Source: Candidatus Uhrbacteria bacterium
GTDB taxonomy: Bacteria > Patescibacteriota > Patescibacteriia > JACQRZ01
Assembly (NCBI GenBank): GCA_016209345.1
Contig: JACQWH010000067.1
Location: forward strand, 1-11,849
Reading direction: 5' to 3'
DNA: 11,849 nt
The first letter of the stretch is position 1. Each line of letters opens with the position of its first letter. Below are positions 1-6,798 of this stretch, one piece after another. Made by a program: the position numbers and the translations under genes. A model generated the notes under the pieces. The model saw only the letters and a program-made list of their open reading frames with translations. It had not been told where the DNA came from and made no database searches.

Positions 1-12
1 CGCCAAAGCATT

Positions 13-136
13 GTCATCCCGGCGTGTGAGGGCCTCTCCCCGACTGGATCGGGGACCGGGATCCAGTATATAATTCCGGTGTTTCCTAAAACGGATTTAT
101 TGTTATTCTGGATACCCGCCTCCGCGGGAATGACAG
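13..136. repeat. Paired dispersed palindromic repeat (inverted copies)
   Basis: Two related elements face each other. The left arm (13-66) begins GTCATCCCGGCG and ends GGGATCCAG, with an internal CCCCGA...TCGGGG palindrome. The right arm (108-136) begins CTGGATACCCGC and ends GGGAATGACAG. About 41 AT-rich bases separate them. The same family recurs at 1950-1978 (single) and 11437-11516 (paired). This is the widespread class of bacterial palindromic repeats whose spurious translations read like 'WIPAYAGMT'. Its function is not known to me; a REP/MITE-like element or a transcript-end structure is possible. Confidence 0.75.
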
Positions 137-211
137 CTTCGACGAAATGTGACAATTCTTTGACGATTTCATGGTGTACCGATCTATTTACCAAGTTAAC
201 CATCAAGGTTT

Positions 212-220
212 TGTTATACA
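212..220 (+). promoter_or_regulatory. Extended -10 promoter for the 547-aa gene
   Basis: TGTTATACA fits an extended -10 element (TG-N-TATACA). No convincing -35 box is seen 16-18 bases upstream. The -10 box ends six bases before the ATG at 227, so transcription would begin on or next to the start codon and give a leaderless mRNA. There is no Shine-Dalgarno sequence before this ATG, which agrees with that reading. Confidence 0.45.
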
Positions 221-226
221 AACACT

Positions 227-1870
227 ATGTCTAAAGCAGAAGTGCCATCCGCAGACCTTTCTGTCCTGGAAGGGGGTCCTGGAGGAGACGAACCGTCCGT
301 CCTTGGTGAGAAGGCGCCTATTGTCCTTTCCGGCATTGTTGATTTGGACAGCCGCTTGCGAAGCGCTGAAGAGTTGACCAAGCGTATAGCCGTATCACCC
401 GAGAATAATGCCCTTAAAGCAGAGGGGGCATTGGACAGCGCGTGGAGCATTCATCAGGAACGACGATCTCAAGAACACGACGCTCTCATGCAACTTCAGG
501 GTTTGCTTCATATTGAGATGGGGCCTGCGGGATACAGCAGGATGTGCAGCGAAGGGCTTATTGATAAGCCGACGAGAAATATATTAAACCGTCTTGATAT
601 CGATATTCGCACGCTTGAAAATCATAGGGGGGGAAAACGTTTTTCACAAAAAGCGGAGGACATGCTTGACGAACTCCGTGGTGAGCAAGATCGGTGCAGC
701 GCAGAGCTTCGGCAGAGCGTTTTGGAATATGTGCGGGAAGCGCTTGGACGAGACGGTCTTTCCAAAGAGCAGAATGAAAAGTATGCAAAGGAAAGTGAAG
801 AACTTGATCGCGTACTAACGGAATTAAAAGAGAGCCCTGGCGTTTTGGATCTTCTCAATGAATGGGGGGAGGACGCGCAGCGGCAGTATCATGCCAATCT
901 GGAAGCACAGCGGAAAGAAGCGTTCCGCGCAAAGGCCGAGGAGCGTGACGCGCAGCGCGCGGTGCTCAAGAAACTTGAGAAAGCGGTAGTTGAGTCCGGT
1001 ACTGCCCAGCTCCATGCGTTCGAGCGACTTTTTGCGTTGGCCGGTGCAGATACGCCGCTTGGCACTATTGTCCGTCTTTCCCGCGAGCCGCGGACAGGGT
1101 ATGAGGGCAATCGAACCGATCGCGAGCTTGCCGCTGTTCGCGATATGCTTGTGAATAGTATCGTCGATGGGGAAGGAGCGATGCGGGTGGCATCGCCGGC
1201 TGAAGTTGTTCCGTGGGAGCGAAGAAAACACGGCAGGGAGTATCTGGACGCGATTATCGCATTGCGTTCCAGAGACGCACTCGCGTTGATAAAAAAACAT
1301 CAGACAACGGTACGAACGCTTGCGGCGCTGCATGCGAAAAGTCCGGAAGAATATCAGGCGGCGCTCGATTTTTTGAGTCCGCATGAGCAGCGAGCAATTT
1401 TGGTTGTCCAGGACGCCATCCAAATTCTACATGATGATGAAATGCTCCGTCGGCTTTGCGGTAATAAACGAGATCGAAAACATGGAAAAACGGGACGTAA
1501 TATTCCGCGGGGAGCATTTTGGCGGGCATTTGATACCCGCGCGCAAAACGATGCCAGCGGTGAAACAGTACGGCGGAAAGAATCACGACGCGCAGAGAAA
1601 AAGCGTGCTGAGGATCGGGCACTTCTTGAAAAGAAGATAATCGCAAGCCCTTATGGATTTTCGATACGCGGTGAGGGCGTCCTATTGCTGGAACCAGTTT
1701 TTTTTGAAAAGTCGCGAAGGCATGGCTGGCGTGTTGCAGAGGCGCTTGGGTCAAGAAAACTTCAGCACGAGTTGTTCATTGCTCGTACCAGCGGCAATAC
1801 GTACGTGCGTGATTTGTCAAACGCGCCGCGGTGGCTTGCCCTGGCCGCTCGCGACAAGGGCATTATTTAG
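227..1870 (+). CDS. Hypothetical charged helical protein, 547 aa
   Basis: I do not recognise a family. The protein has no signal peptide and no membrane segment, so it is probably cytoplasmic. It is rich in Glu, Arg, Lys and Ala. Residues 1-40 look disordered. Long helices run over about 65-260, with a likely coiled coil at 185-255 (heptad-like runs of E, K, R, A and L). A second helical region covers about 330-410 and a very basic stretch about 412-465 (RKHGKTGR, then repeated KR/RR), which could bind nucleic acid. The C-terminal 80 residues (from KKIIASPYGF) look like a compact alpha/beta domain. The ATG at 227 is preferred because an extended -10 box sits just before it. The gene ends in TAG. 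The reading frame is intact over 1.6 kb, with coding-like composition. Confidence 0.8.
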   Translation: MSKAEVPSADLSVLEGGPGGDEPSVLGEKAPIVLSGIVDLDSRLRSAEELTKRIAVSPENNALKAEGALDSAWSIHQERRSQEHDALMQLQGLLHIEMGPAGYSRMCSEGLIDKPTRNILNRLDIDIRTLENHRGGKRFSQKAEDMLDELRGEQDRCSAELRQSVLEYVREALGRDGLSKEQNEKYAKESEELDRVLTELKESPGVLDLLNEWGEDAQRQYHANLEAQRKEAFRAKAEERDAQRAVLKKLEKAVVESGTAQLHAFERLFALAGADTPLGTIVRLSREPRTGYEGNRTDRELAAVRDMLVNSIVDGEGAMRVASPAEVVPWERRKHGREYLDAIIALRSRDALALIKKHQTTVRTLAALHAKSPEEYQAALDFLSPHEQRAILVVQDAIQILHDDEMLRRLCGNKRDRKHGKTGRNIPRGAFWRAFDTRAQNDASGETVRRKESRRAEKKRAEDRALLEKKIIASPYGFSIRGEGVLLLEPVFFEKSRRHGWRVAEALGSRKLQHELFIARTSGNTYVRDLSNAPRWLALAARDKGII

Positions 1871-1894
1871 CATTTTTCGTCCACACCCGTACCA

Positions 1895-1922
1895 TTGCAA
1901 TTTTTTTTCTTTTTTGTACACT
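1895..1922 (+). promoter_or_regulatory. Probable secD promoter
   Basis: TTGCAA (1895-1900) and TACACT (1917-1922) are separated by 16 bases, mostly a T-tract. A TG directly precedes the -10 box. Transcription would start near 1929 and give a leader of about 65-70 bases containing the dispersed repeat at 1950-1978. The placement argues against translation from the in-frame TTG at 1895, which lies inside the -35 box. Confidence 0.45.
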
Positions 1923-1949
1923 ACCCACAAGGTAATTTTTCTCGGGTTG

Positions 1950-1978
1950 CTGGATTCCCGAATAAGTCGGGGATGACA
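1950..1978. repeat. Single dispersed palindromic repeat in the secD leader
   Basis: The copy begins CTGGATTCCCG and ends CGGGGATGACA, matching the right-arm type at 108-136 and 11489-11516. It is unpaired here. It lies between the likely secD promoter and the preferred start codon, and its ATGACA end supplies an in-frame ATG at 1973. That ATG is less likely to be the true start because it belongs to the repeat. Confidence 0.65.
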
Positions 1979-1996
1979 AAGGGAACATCCGACAGT

Positions 1997-4081
1997 ATGG
2001 CATCACTCAAAAGATTTTTTGCACCAAAAGGCCGCGGTAAAATACGCTGGACGCTATTTTTCATTGTCCTGCTTTTTCTTGTTTCCCTGAAGTACAATCT
2101 TCTGGAGGCGTATAATGCAAACCTTGAGTCGCTCAACAGCCAAGTTCACAGCGTTTCGTTCCTCAAGGGTGTCACGCTTCCCGCCATTCATTTCAAAACA
2201 TGGCCGCCTGAGACGTTCCGCCTCGGCCTTGATTTGCGCGGGGGAACGCATCTTGTATACCAGGCGGATCTTTCCAAGACGCCATCCGGCGATATTTCTT
2301 CATCCATTGAAGGCGTGCGCGACGTGATTGAACGGCGCATCAATATCTTCGGCGTGGCAGAGCCCGTCGTCCAGACCGTGAAAGTCGGCGACACCTATCG
2401 TATTATTGTCGAGCTTGCCGGCGTGAAGGACGTCTCGCAAGCAATCAAAATGATCGGCGACACGCCGCTGCTTGAGTTTAAAGAACAACTCCCGCAAGGG
2501 GAGGAGCCGAAACAGGAAGGGTTGACCCCTGAACAAAAAAAAGAACTCACCGCGTTCAATGCGGACGCAAAAAAACGGGCGACAGAAGCCCTGAAAAAGG
2601 CGCTTGATACAAAGGCGGATTTTGCTAAGATTGCCAAAGAGAATTCCGAAGATCTCGAGACGCGCGACAAGGGTGGCGATGTGGGCTGGGCAAGCGCCGG
2701 ATCGTCGAACGGATATTTGCTGGCTGCCGCCGACAAGCTCAAAGACGGCGAAGTAAAAAATGACATTCTCGAATACGGCGACGGATATTCGGTCGTCAAG
2801 CTTTTGGGCAAGCGCAACGGACAGGAAGTGAAAGCGAATCACGTCCTCATCTGCTATACGGGCGCGACGCGTTGTGAAAAGGATACAAGCAAGGAGGAGG
2901 CCAAGAAAAAAATCGATGAACTGAAAAGCCAGGCAACGCCGCAAAATTTTGTCGAGCTTGCGAAGAAGAACTCAACCGAGCCGGGCGCCGGCGAGCGGGG
3001 AGGCGACTTGGGATGGTTTGTGCGCGGTGCAATGGTCAAGGCATTTGAGGATACGGCGTTTGCGCTGAAAAAAAACAGCATCTCCGAGGTCGTCGAAACG
3101 GAGTTTGGGTATCATATCATCTGGAAGAGCGACGAGCGCTTGATACCCGAATACCATATCGCTCGCATGTTATTTAAGACGAAATCAGAACAGGATTATC
3201 TCGAGCCGCCATCGCTGTGGAAGGACACGGGTCTTACCGGCAAACAGCTCAAGCGCGCAACAGTTGATTTTAACAATCCTTCAAGCTCGCCGCAGATTGC
3301 GTTGGAGTTCAATGATGAGGGAAAGAAGCTGTTCGCGACCCTGACGCAGGCAAATGTCGGTAAGCCCATTGCCATATTTCTTGACAGCGAGCCAATCAGT
3401 GTTCCGACGGTGCAGCAGCCGATTTTGGACGGAAGCGCTGTCATCACCGGGGATTTTACGCTGAAAGAGGCGAAGCTTCTTGCCCAGCGTCTCACCACCG
3501 GCGCGCTGCCCGTACCGATTACGCTTCTTTCCCAGCAGACAATAGGTCCCTCGCTTGGAGAGGAGTCGCTTCAGAAGAGTTTGGCCGCCGGGCTGTTCGG
3601 ATTCTTGCTGGTTGCGCTCTTCATGATATTTTTCTACCGCCTTGCCGGCGTGCTTGCCATCATCGCTCTCATCATCTATACATCGTTGTCGCTCTCGGTG
3701 TTTAAAGGTATGCCTGTCACCCTGAGCCTGGCCGGCATCGCCGGGTTTATCTTGTCTATCGGTATGGCGGTGGATGCGAACATCCTGATTTTTGAACGCA
3801 TGAAAGAAGAATTGCGTTCGGGCAAGAAACTCGAGTCGGCGGTCAGCGAAGGGTTCCGACGCGCATGGACGTCCATTCGTGACAGCAATGTATCATCCCT
3901 CATTACCTGTGTCGTTCTCTTCTCGTTTTCCGCAAGCTTGATTAAAGGTTTTGCGCTGACGCTTGCTATCGGTATTGTGGTGAGCATGTTTTCGGCAATC
4001 GTCATTACGCGGATATTCTTAAAGGTTGTCGCCGGATGGCGATTGGCTAAAGTAAGAGGATTTTTTCAGGGAAAGACGTAA
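1997..4081 (+). CDS. secD: Protein translocase subunit SecD with inserted parvulin-like PPIase modules
   Basis: SecD works with SecF to pull proteins through SecYEG using the proton-motive force. Numbering from the ATG at 1997 gives 694 residues. TM1 is at about 17-31. The D1-type motif RLGLDLRGGTHLV is at 75-87. Later come the SecD P1 segment (about 412-460), the ITGDFT..EA..LA..L..GALP motif (483-505), and five membrane segments from 527 to 675 including AVDANILIFERM (591-602). Between LLEFKE (158-163) and TGLTGKQLKR (411-420) lie about 240 residues absent from ordinary SecD. Module 1 (about 207-272) has a GGDVGW but ends GYSVV. Module 2 (about 280-378) is a full parvulin core: HVLICY, ELAKKNS, GGDLGW, FGYHII. 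SecF follows. A start at 1973 or 1895 (TTG) is possible but falls in a repeat or the promoter; AAAGGGA at 1978-1984 is a weak ribosome-binding site for 1997. Confidence 0.93.
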   Translation: MASLKRFFAPKGRGKIRWTLFFIVLLFLVSLKYNLLEAYNANLESLNSQVHSVSFLKGVTLPAIHFKTWPPETFRLGLDLRGGTHLVYQADLSKTPSGDISSSIEGVRDVIERRINIFGVAEPVVQTVKVGDTYRIIVELAGVKDVSQAIKMIGDTPLLEFKEQLPQGEEPKQEGLTPEQKKELTAFNADAKKRATEALKKALDTKADFAKIAKENSEDLETRDKGGDVGWASAGSSNGYLLAAADKLKDGEVKNDILEYGDGYSVVKLLGKRNGQEVKANHVLICYTGATRCEKDTSKEEAKKKIDELKSQATPQNFVELAKKNSTEPGAGERGGDLGWFVRGAMVKAFEDTAFALKKNSISEVVETEFGYHIIWKSDERLIPEYHIARMLFKTKSEQDYLEPPSLWKDTGLTGKQLKRATVDFNNPSSSPQIALEFNDEGKKLFATLTQANVGKPIAIFLDSEPISVPTVQQPILDGSAVITGDFTLKEAKLLAQRLTTGALPVPITLLSQQTIGPSLGEESLQKSLAAGLFGFLLVALFMIFFYRLAGVLAIIALIIYTSLSLSVFKGMPVTLSLAGIAGFILSIGMAVDANILIFERMKEELRSGKKLESAVSEGFRRAWTSIRDSNVSSLITCVVLFSFSASLIKGFALTLAIGIVVSMFSAIVITRIFLKVVAGWRLAKVRGFFQGKT

Positions 4082-4114
4082 GTGATAGGTATGAATATCG
4101 AGATATATAGTTAG

Positions 4115-4198
4115 GAAGAATTACGAATTACGAATTAAGAATCAAGCGGGAGAAGCAGATTAGAAATTTTCTTAATTCTTGATTCTTAATTCTTGATT
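4115..4198. repeat. AT-rich word repeat and hairpin between secD and secF
   Basis: The 125-base gap holds GAATTAC-type heptamers (about 4119-4138), then GAATTAAGAATCAAG (4132-4146). This pairs perfectly over 15 bases with 4178-4192. The right side is itself a tandem duplication of CTTAATTCTTGATT (4171-4184 and 4185-4198), so two alternative pairings are possible. The loop is 31 bases. There is no T-run after it, so it is not an ordinary terminator. It may act as an mRNA-stabilising or attenuating hairpin between two genes expected to be expressed together. Confidence 0.8.
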
Positions 4199-4206
4199 CA
4201 TGTAGC

Positions 4207-5100
4207 ATGAATGTTCACATTATAAAACATCGTAATTTTTGGCTTGGCACCGCGGTTGTGTATACGACCGTCGCGCTCGTGTCGCTTGGACTCTGGGGGT
4301 TGAAGACGGGTATTGAATACACCGGCGGAAGCTTGTTGGAAGTAGAGTATTCAAAAGACGCGCCGCCGGTGGATGCGCTTTCCGATCGACTCACAGCATT
4401 TGATATTGGTGAAGCGGAGATAAAGCCGGCGGGCGAGCGCGGTATGATTTTTCGATTTCGCGACGTGAACGAGGAGACGCATCAAAAGATACTAGCGGAA
4501 CTAAAAAAAGACGACGCAGACCTTACCGAACGCGCATTTGAGTCCATCGGGCCGGTCATCGGCCAGGAGCTGAAAACAAAATCGGTCTGGGCGCTTATCA
4601 TCGCGCTTATCCTTATTTGCCTATACATTAGTTTCGTATTTCGCAAAGTATCCCATCCGGTTGCGTCATGGAAGTACGGCGTGGTTGCCCTTATTACGCT
4701 TTTTCATGATGTGCCATTTGTCCTGGGGTTGTTTGCGATTTTGGGAAAATTCGGCGGCATTGAGATTACCAGTTCATTTATTCCCGCCATTCTGACGGTC
4801 ATCGGTTTTTCGGTGCATGATACGATCGTCGTGTTCGACCGCATTCGAGAAAATCTGCAGAAGACCCGCGGGGCGTTTGAAGACATTGTCAACGCATCCG
4901 TCAATCAAACCATTGTCCGCTCGCTGAACACCTCCCTTACTGTACTGTTGGTATTGGCCGCAATTTTTTTCTTTGGCGGAGAATCGCTGAAGTATTTTGC
5001 TCTCGCGCTTATTGCCGGTATCGGCATCGGAACCTACTCCTCGATTTTTATCGCCTCACCGCTGTTGGTCGTCTGGCACAAATGGAAGCACAAAGCGTGA
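4207..5100 (+). CDS. secF: Protein translocase subunit SecF
   Basis: This is the partner of SecD in the Sec accessory motor. At 297 residues it has the normal SecF length. TM1 is at about 12-31, followed by GIEYTGG (35-41), the SecF form of the G-x-D/E-F/Y-x-GG motif. A short extracytoplasmic P4 region covers 42-125 and ends FESIGPVIGQELKTKS. Five more membrane segments follow: about 127-146, 157-180, 189-211, 242-257 and 262-290. The conserved TVIGFSVHDTIVVFDRIREN (197-216) and SLNTSLTVLLVLAAIFFFGG (239-258) are present. No PPIase or other insertion is seen here, unlike its SecD partner. The ATG at 4207 has no ribosome-binding site. It is separated from secD by the word repeat and followed by a terminator. 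Confidence 0.95.
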   Translation: MNVHIIKHRNFWLGTAVVYTTVALVSLGLWGLKTGIEYTGGSLLEVEYSKDAPPVDALSDRLTAFDIGEAEIKPAGERGMIFRFRDVNEETHQKILAELKKDDADLTERAFESIGPVIGQELKTKSVWALIIALILICLYISFVFRKVSHPVASWKYGVVALITLFHDVPFVLGLFAILGKFGGIEITSSFIPAILTVIGFSVHDTIVVFDRIRENLQKTRGAFEDIVNASVNQTIVRSLNTSLTVLLVLAAIFFFGGESLKYFALALIAGIGIGTYSSIFIASPLLVVWHKWKHKA

Positions 5101-5125
5101 AAAGTATAAAGTGAAATGAGAAATG

Positions 5126-5153
5126 AATACCCGCACCATCACGGGTATTTTTT
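5126..5153 (+). terminator. Rho-independent terminator after secF
   Basis: AATACCCG (5126-5133) pairs with CGGGTATT (5142-5149) around the loop CACCATCA, and the right arm runs into TTTTTT (5148-5153). It lies 25 bases after the secF stop and just before the next promoter, so it cleanly separates two transcription units. Confidence 0.85.
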
Positions 5154-5154
5154 A

Positions 5155-5183
5155 TTGATAGAAAGGCGAATATATGCTATACT
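5155..5183 (+). promoter_or_regulatory. Strong sigma70-type promoter for the translocation gene block
   Basis: TTGATA (5155-5160), a 17-base spacer and TATACT (5178-5183) form a near-consensus promoter. The TG-C before the -10 box also makes it an extended -10. Transcription would begin near 5190 and give a C-rich leader of about 70 bases before the ATG at 5261. The -35 box begins only two bases after the T-run of the secF terminator. Confidence 0.8.
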
Positions 5184-5260
5184 TAGCAGTATGGTTCTCA
5201 AGAGCCCGTTTTTAAGTTTTATCTAGTCCATAGTTCCCATACCCTAATCCCCAGCCCATC

Positions 5261-6667
5261 ATGGATCTCCCCCCGCCACTAGCGTTTTTCATGACCTTGC
5301 CTGAGTTTTCCAATCCATTCATTGCGATGGCGTATATTTTTGTCCATGGCGGATGGTTTTTTATTTTGCTTGCGCTCCTTGCGTGCCTTTGGAGCTTGTG
5401 GGTGTTTGAGATAGGCGAACACTACGAGCATACGCATTTTAACTATATCCTTCTTGCGATTAATGTGCCCAAGCGCACTGAGCAGACCGTCAAGTCGGTG
5501 GAAAATGTTTTTTCCTCGCTTATGGGGTTGCACGTGTCTATCAACTGGTATGAATCCCATATTGAAGGCAGGCAGCAGGAAAATTTTTCGTGCGAAATAG
5601 CAAGCCACGGAGGATTTATTCAGTTCTATATGCGCGTGCCGGTTAAAACGCGTGATGTATTTGAGGCGGCGGTGTTTGCGCAGTACCCCGACGCGGAAAT
5701 CCATGAAGCGGAGGACTACACGAAGAAATATCCGCTCTATTTTCCCAACGATGAGTGGGATTGTTGGGGTACCGAACTTGTGATGAAACAAGATGACTGT
5801 TGGCCAGTCAAGACCTACCCCTATTTTGAGGATAAGCTGTCGGGAACATTTAAGGATCCCCTCGCGCAACTCTATGAGATTATGGCCATGCTCCAGCCCG
5901 GCGAGGAGCTGTGGGTGCAGTATCCGATTAAGCCGGTCGACCAGGGACCATGGCAGGAAAAGTGTCAGAGATTGGCGTTGAAAATGATTGGTGTCACGGA
6001 CTTTGACAAAGACAAGGAAGCAAATCCCATTCTCAACCTTTTAAATCTGCTCGGCCGGCTTGGACATATTATCGTACACTCGGCGCTGCATGGCGTGCAT
6101 CCCCCTTCGGTGGAAGCGGCGAGAAAAGGTCCTGACAAGCCGCGCAGCCAGATGATAAATCTTTCGCCTCGCGAAAAAGAGCTCGTCACGGCAATCGAAC
6201 TCAAGTCGGGAAAACTCGGATACAAGTCAAAGATTCGTATTTTGTATGTCGCGAAAAAGGAATTGGCGCCGAAGAACAGAAAAAAGGTTGTGACGGGCAT
6301 CATGGGGGTCTATCGCCAATTCAACGCCCATGATATGAATACATTCGGCCTTGGCAAGCACACGTTTGTGCGCGCGTATTACTATTTTGTCCAATATCGG
6401 CTCAACCGCAGAAAGCGTATTTTGATGCGCGCGTACAAGGCGCGATCCAATTCGCGCGGCGATAAAAATACGATTTTCGGCGTCGATGAGCTCGCAACGA
6501 TTTGGCACTTCCCGATGGAGGACGTCAGCGCGCCGCTCTTGCGTAAGTCCGAAGTGAAACGCGGAGAGCCGCCGGCAACGTTGCCATTGCCCGAATACGA
6601 GCCCCAGGTGTCGAAAAAAGTTCCCGCGCCCGAGCCGGGCATTCCTGATAATTTACCTTTCGCATAA
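5261..6667 (+). CDS. Membrane-anchored conserved protein next to TraG-like ATPase (possibly DUF8128)
   Basis: The 468-residue protein has one strong membrane segment (about 21-50: FIAMAYIFVHGG followed by WFFILLALLACLWSLWVFEI). A large soluble, probably cytoplasmic domain follows, with mixed alpha/beta sequence. Notable stretches are PLYFPNDEWDCWGTELVM (158-175), the basic RLNRRKRILMRAYKAR (380-395) and GVDELATIWHFP (407-418). The last 45 residues are Pro-rich and probably disordered. From memory, proteins of this kind sit beside a VirD4/TraG-like ATPase in many Patescibacteria and may be what databases call DUF8128; I cannot confirm this. A plausible role is the membrane anchor or coupling partner of that ATPase. 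The start could be 5261 or the in-frame ATG at 5291; neither has a ribosome-binding site. Confidence 0.85.
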   Translation: MDLPPPLAFFMTLPEFSNPFIAMAYIFVHGGWFFILLALLACLWSLWVFEIGEHYEHTHFNYILLAINVPKRTEQTVKSVENVFSSLMGLHVSINWYESHIEGRQQENFSCEIASHGGFIQFYMRVPVKTRDVFEAAVFAQYPDAEIHEAEDYTKKYPLYFPNDEWDCWGTELVMKQDDCWPVKTYPYFEDKLSGTFKDPLAQLYEIMAMLQPGEELWVQYPIKPVDQGPWQEKCQRLALKMIGVTDFDKDKEANPILNLLNLLGRLGHIIVHSALHGVHPPSVEAARKGPDKPRSQMINLSPREKELVTAIELKSGKLGYKSKIRILYVAKKELAPKNRKKVVTGIMGVYRQFNAHDMNTFGLGKHTFVRAYYYFVQYRLNRRKRILMRAYKARSNSRGDKNTIFGVDELATIWHFPMEDVSAPLLRKSEVKRGEPPATLPLPEYEPQVSKKVPAPEPGIPDNLPFA

Positions 6668-6673
6668 ATGAGT

Positions 6674-6727
6674 TTTCAGGTTTCAGTGGTCAGTCATCAG
6701 TGGATATATAATCCCTGAAACCTGAAA
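6674..6727. repeat. Inverted repeat joining the gene end to the heptamer array
   Basis: TTTCAGGTTTCAG (6674-6686) is a perfect 13-base reverse complement of CTGAAACCTGAAA (6715-6727). It could equally pair with any later pair of heptamers, so the hairpin has many registers. The 28-base loop contains TATAAT (6707-6712). Confidence 0.8.
6707..6712 (+). promoter_or_regulatory. Possible -10 box in front of the heptamer array
   Basis: A perfect TATAAT lies two bases before the repeat array begins, but no recognisable -35 box lies 16-18 bases upstream. If used, the transcript would start inside the array and carry most of it as the leader of the ATPase gene. It may be chance in AT-rich sequence. 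Confidence 0.3.
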
Positions 6728-6793
6728 CCTGAAACCTGAAACCTGAAACCTGAAACCTGAAACCTGAAACCTGAAACCTGAAACCTGAAACCT
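6714..6793. repeat. CCTGAAA heptamer tandem array, 11.4 copies
   Basis: Eleven perfect copies of CCTGAAA plus a final CCT fill 80 bases with no mismatch. The array ends five bases before the ATPase ATG at 6799, so it occupies the place where a ribosome-binding site would be. A perfect microsatellite of this kind can change copy number by slippage. In the reverse direction it encodes FRFQVSG repeats, which create a spurious long reverse ORF. Confidence 0.97.
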
Positions 6794-6798
6794 ATTTT

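Noticed and set aside
824..1423. 199-residue reverse-strand open frame
   Set aside because: It is antisense to the long intact 547-codon frame, has no start signals, and its product is low in recognisable features.
1895..1996. TTG start at 1895 or ATG at 1973 for SecD
   Set aside because: The TTG is part of a probable -35 box and the ATG is part of a dispersed repeat. The residues before MASLKRFF do not look like a SecD N-terminus.
6714..6793. CRISPR array
   Set aside because: The unit is only seven bases and there are no spacers; it is a simple tandem repeat.
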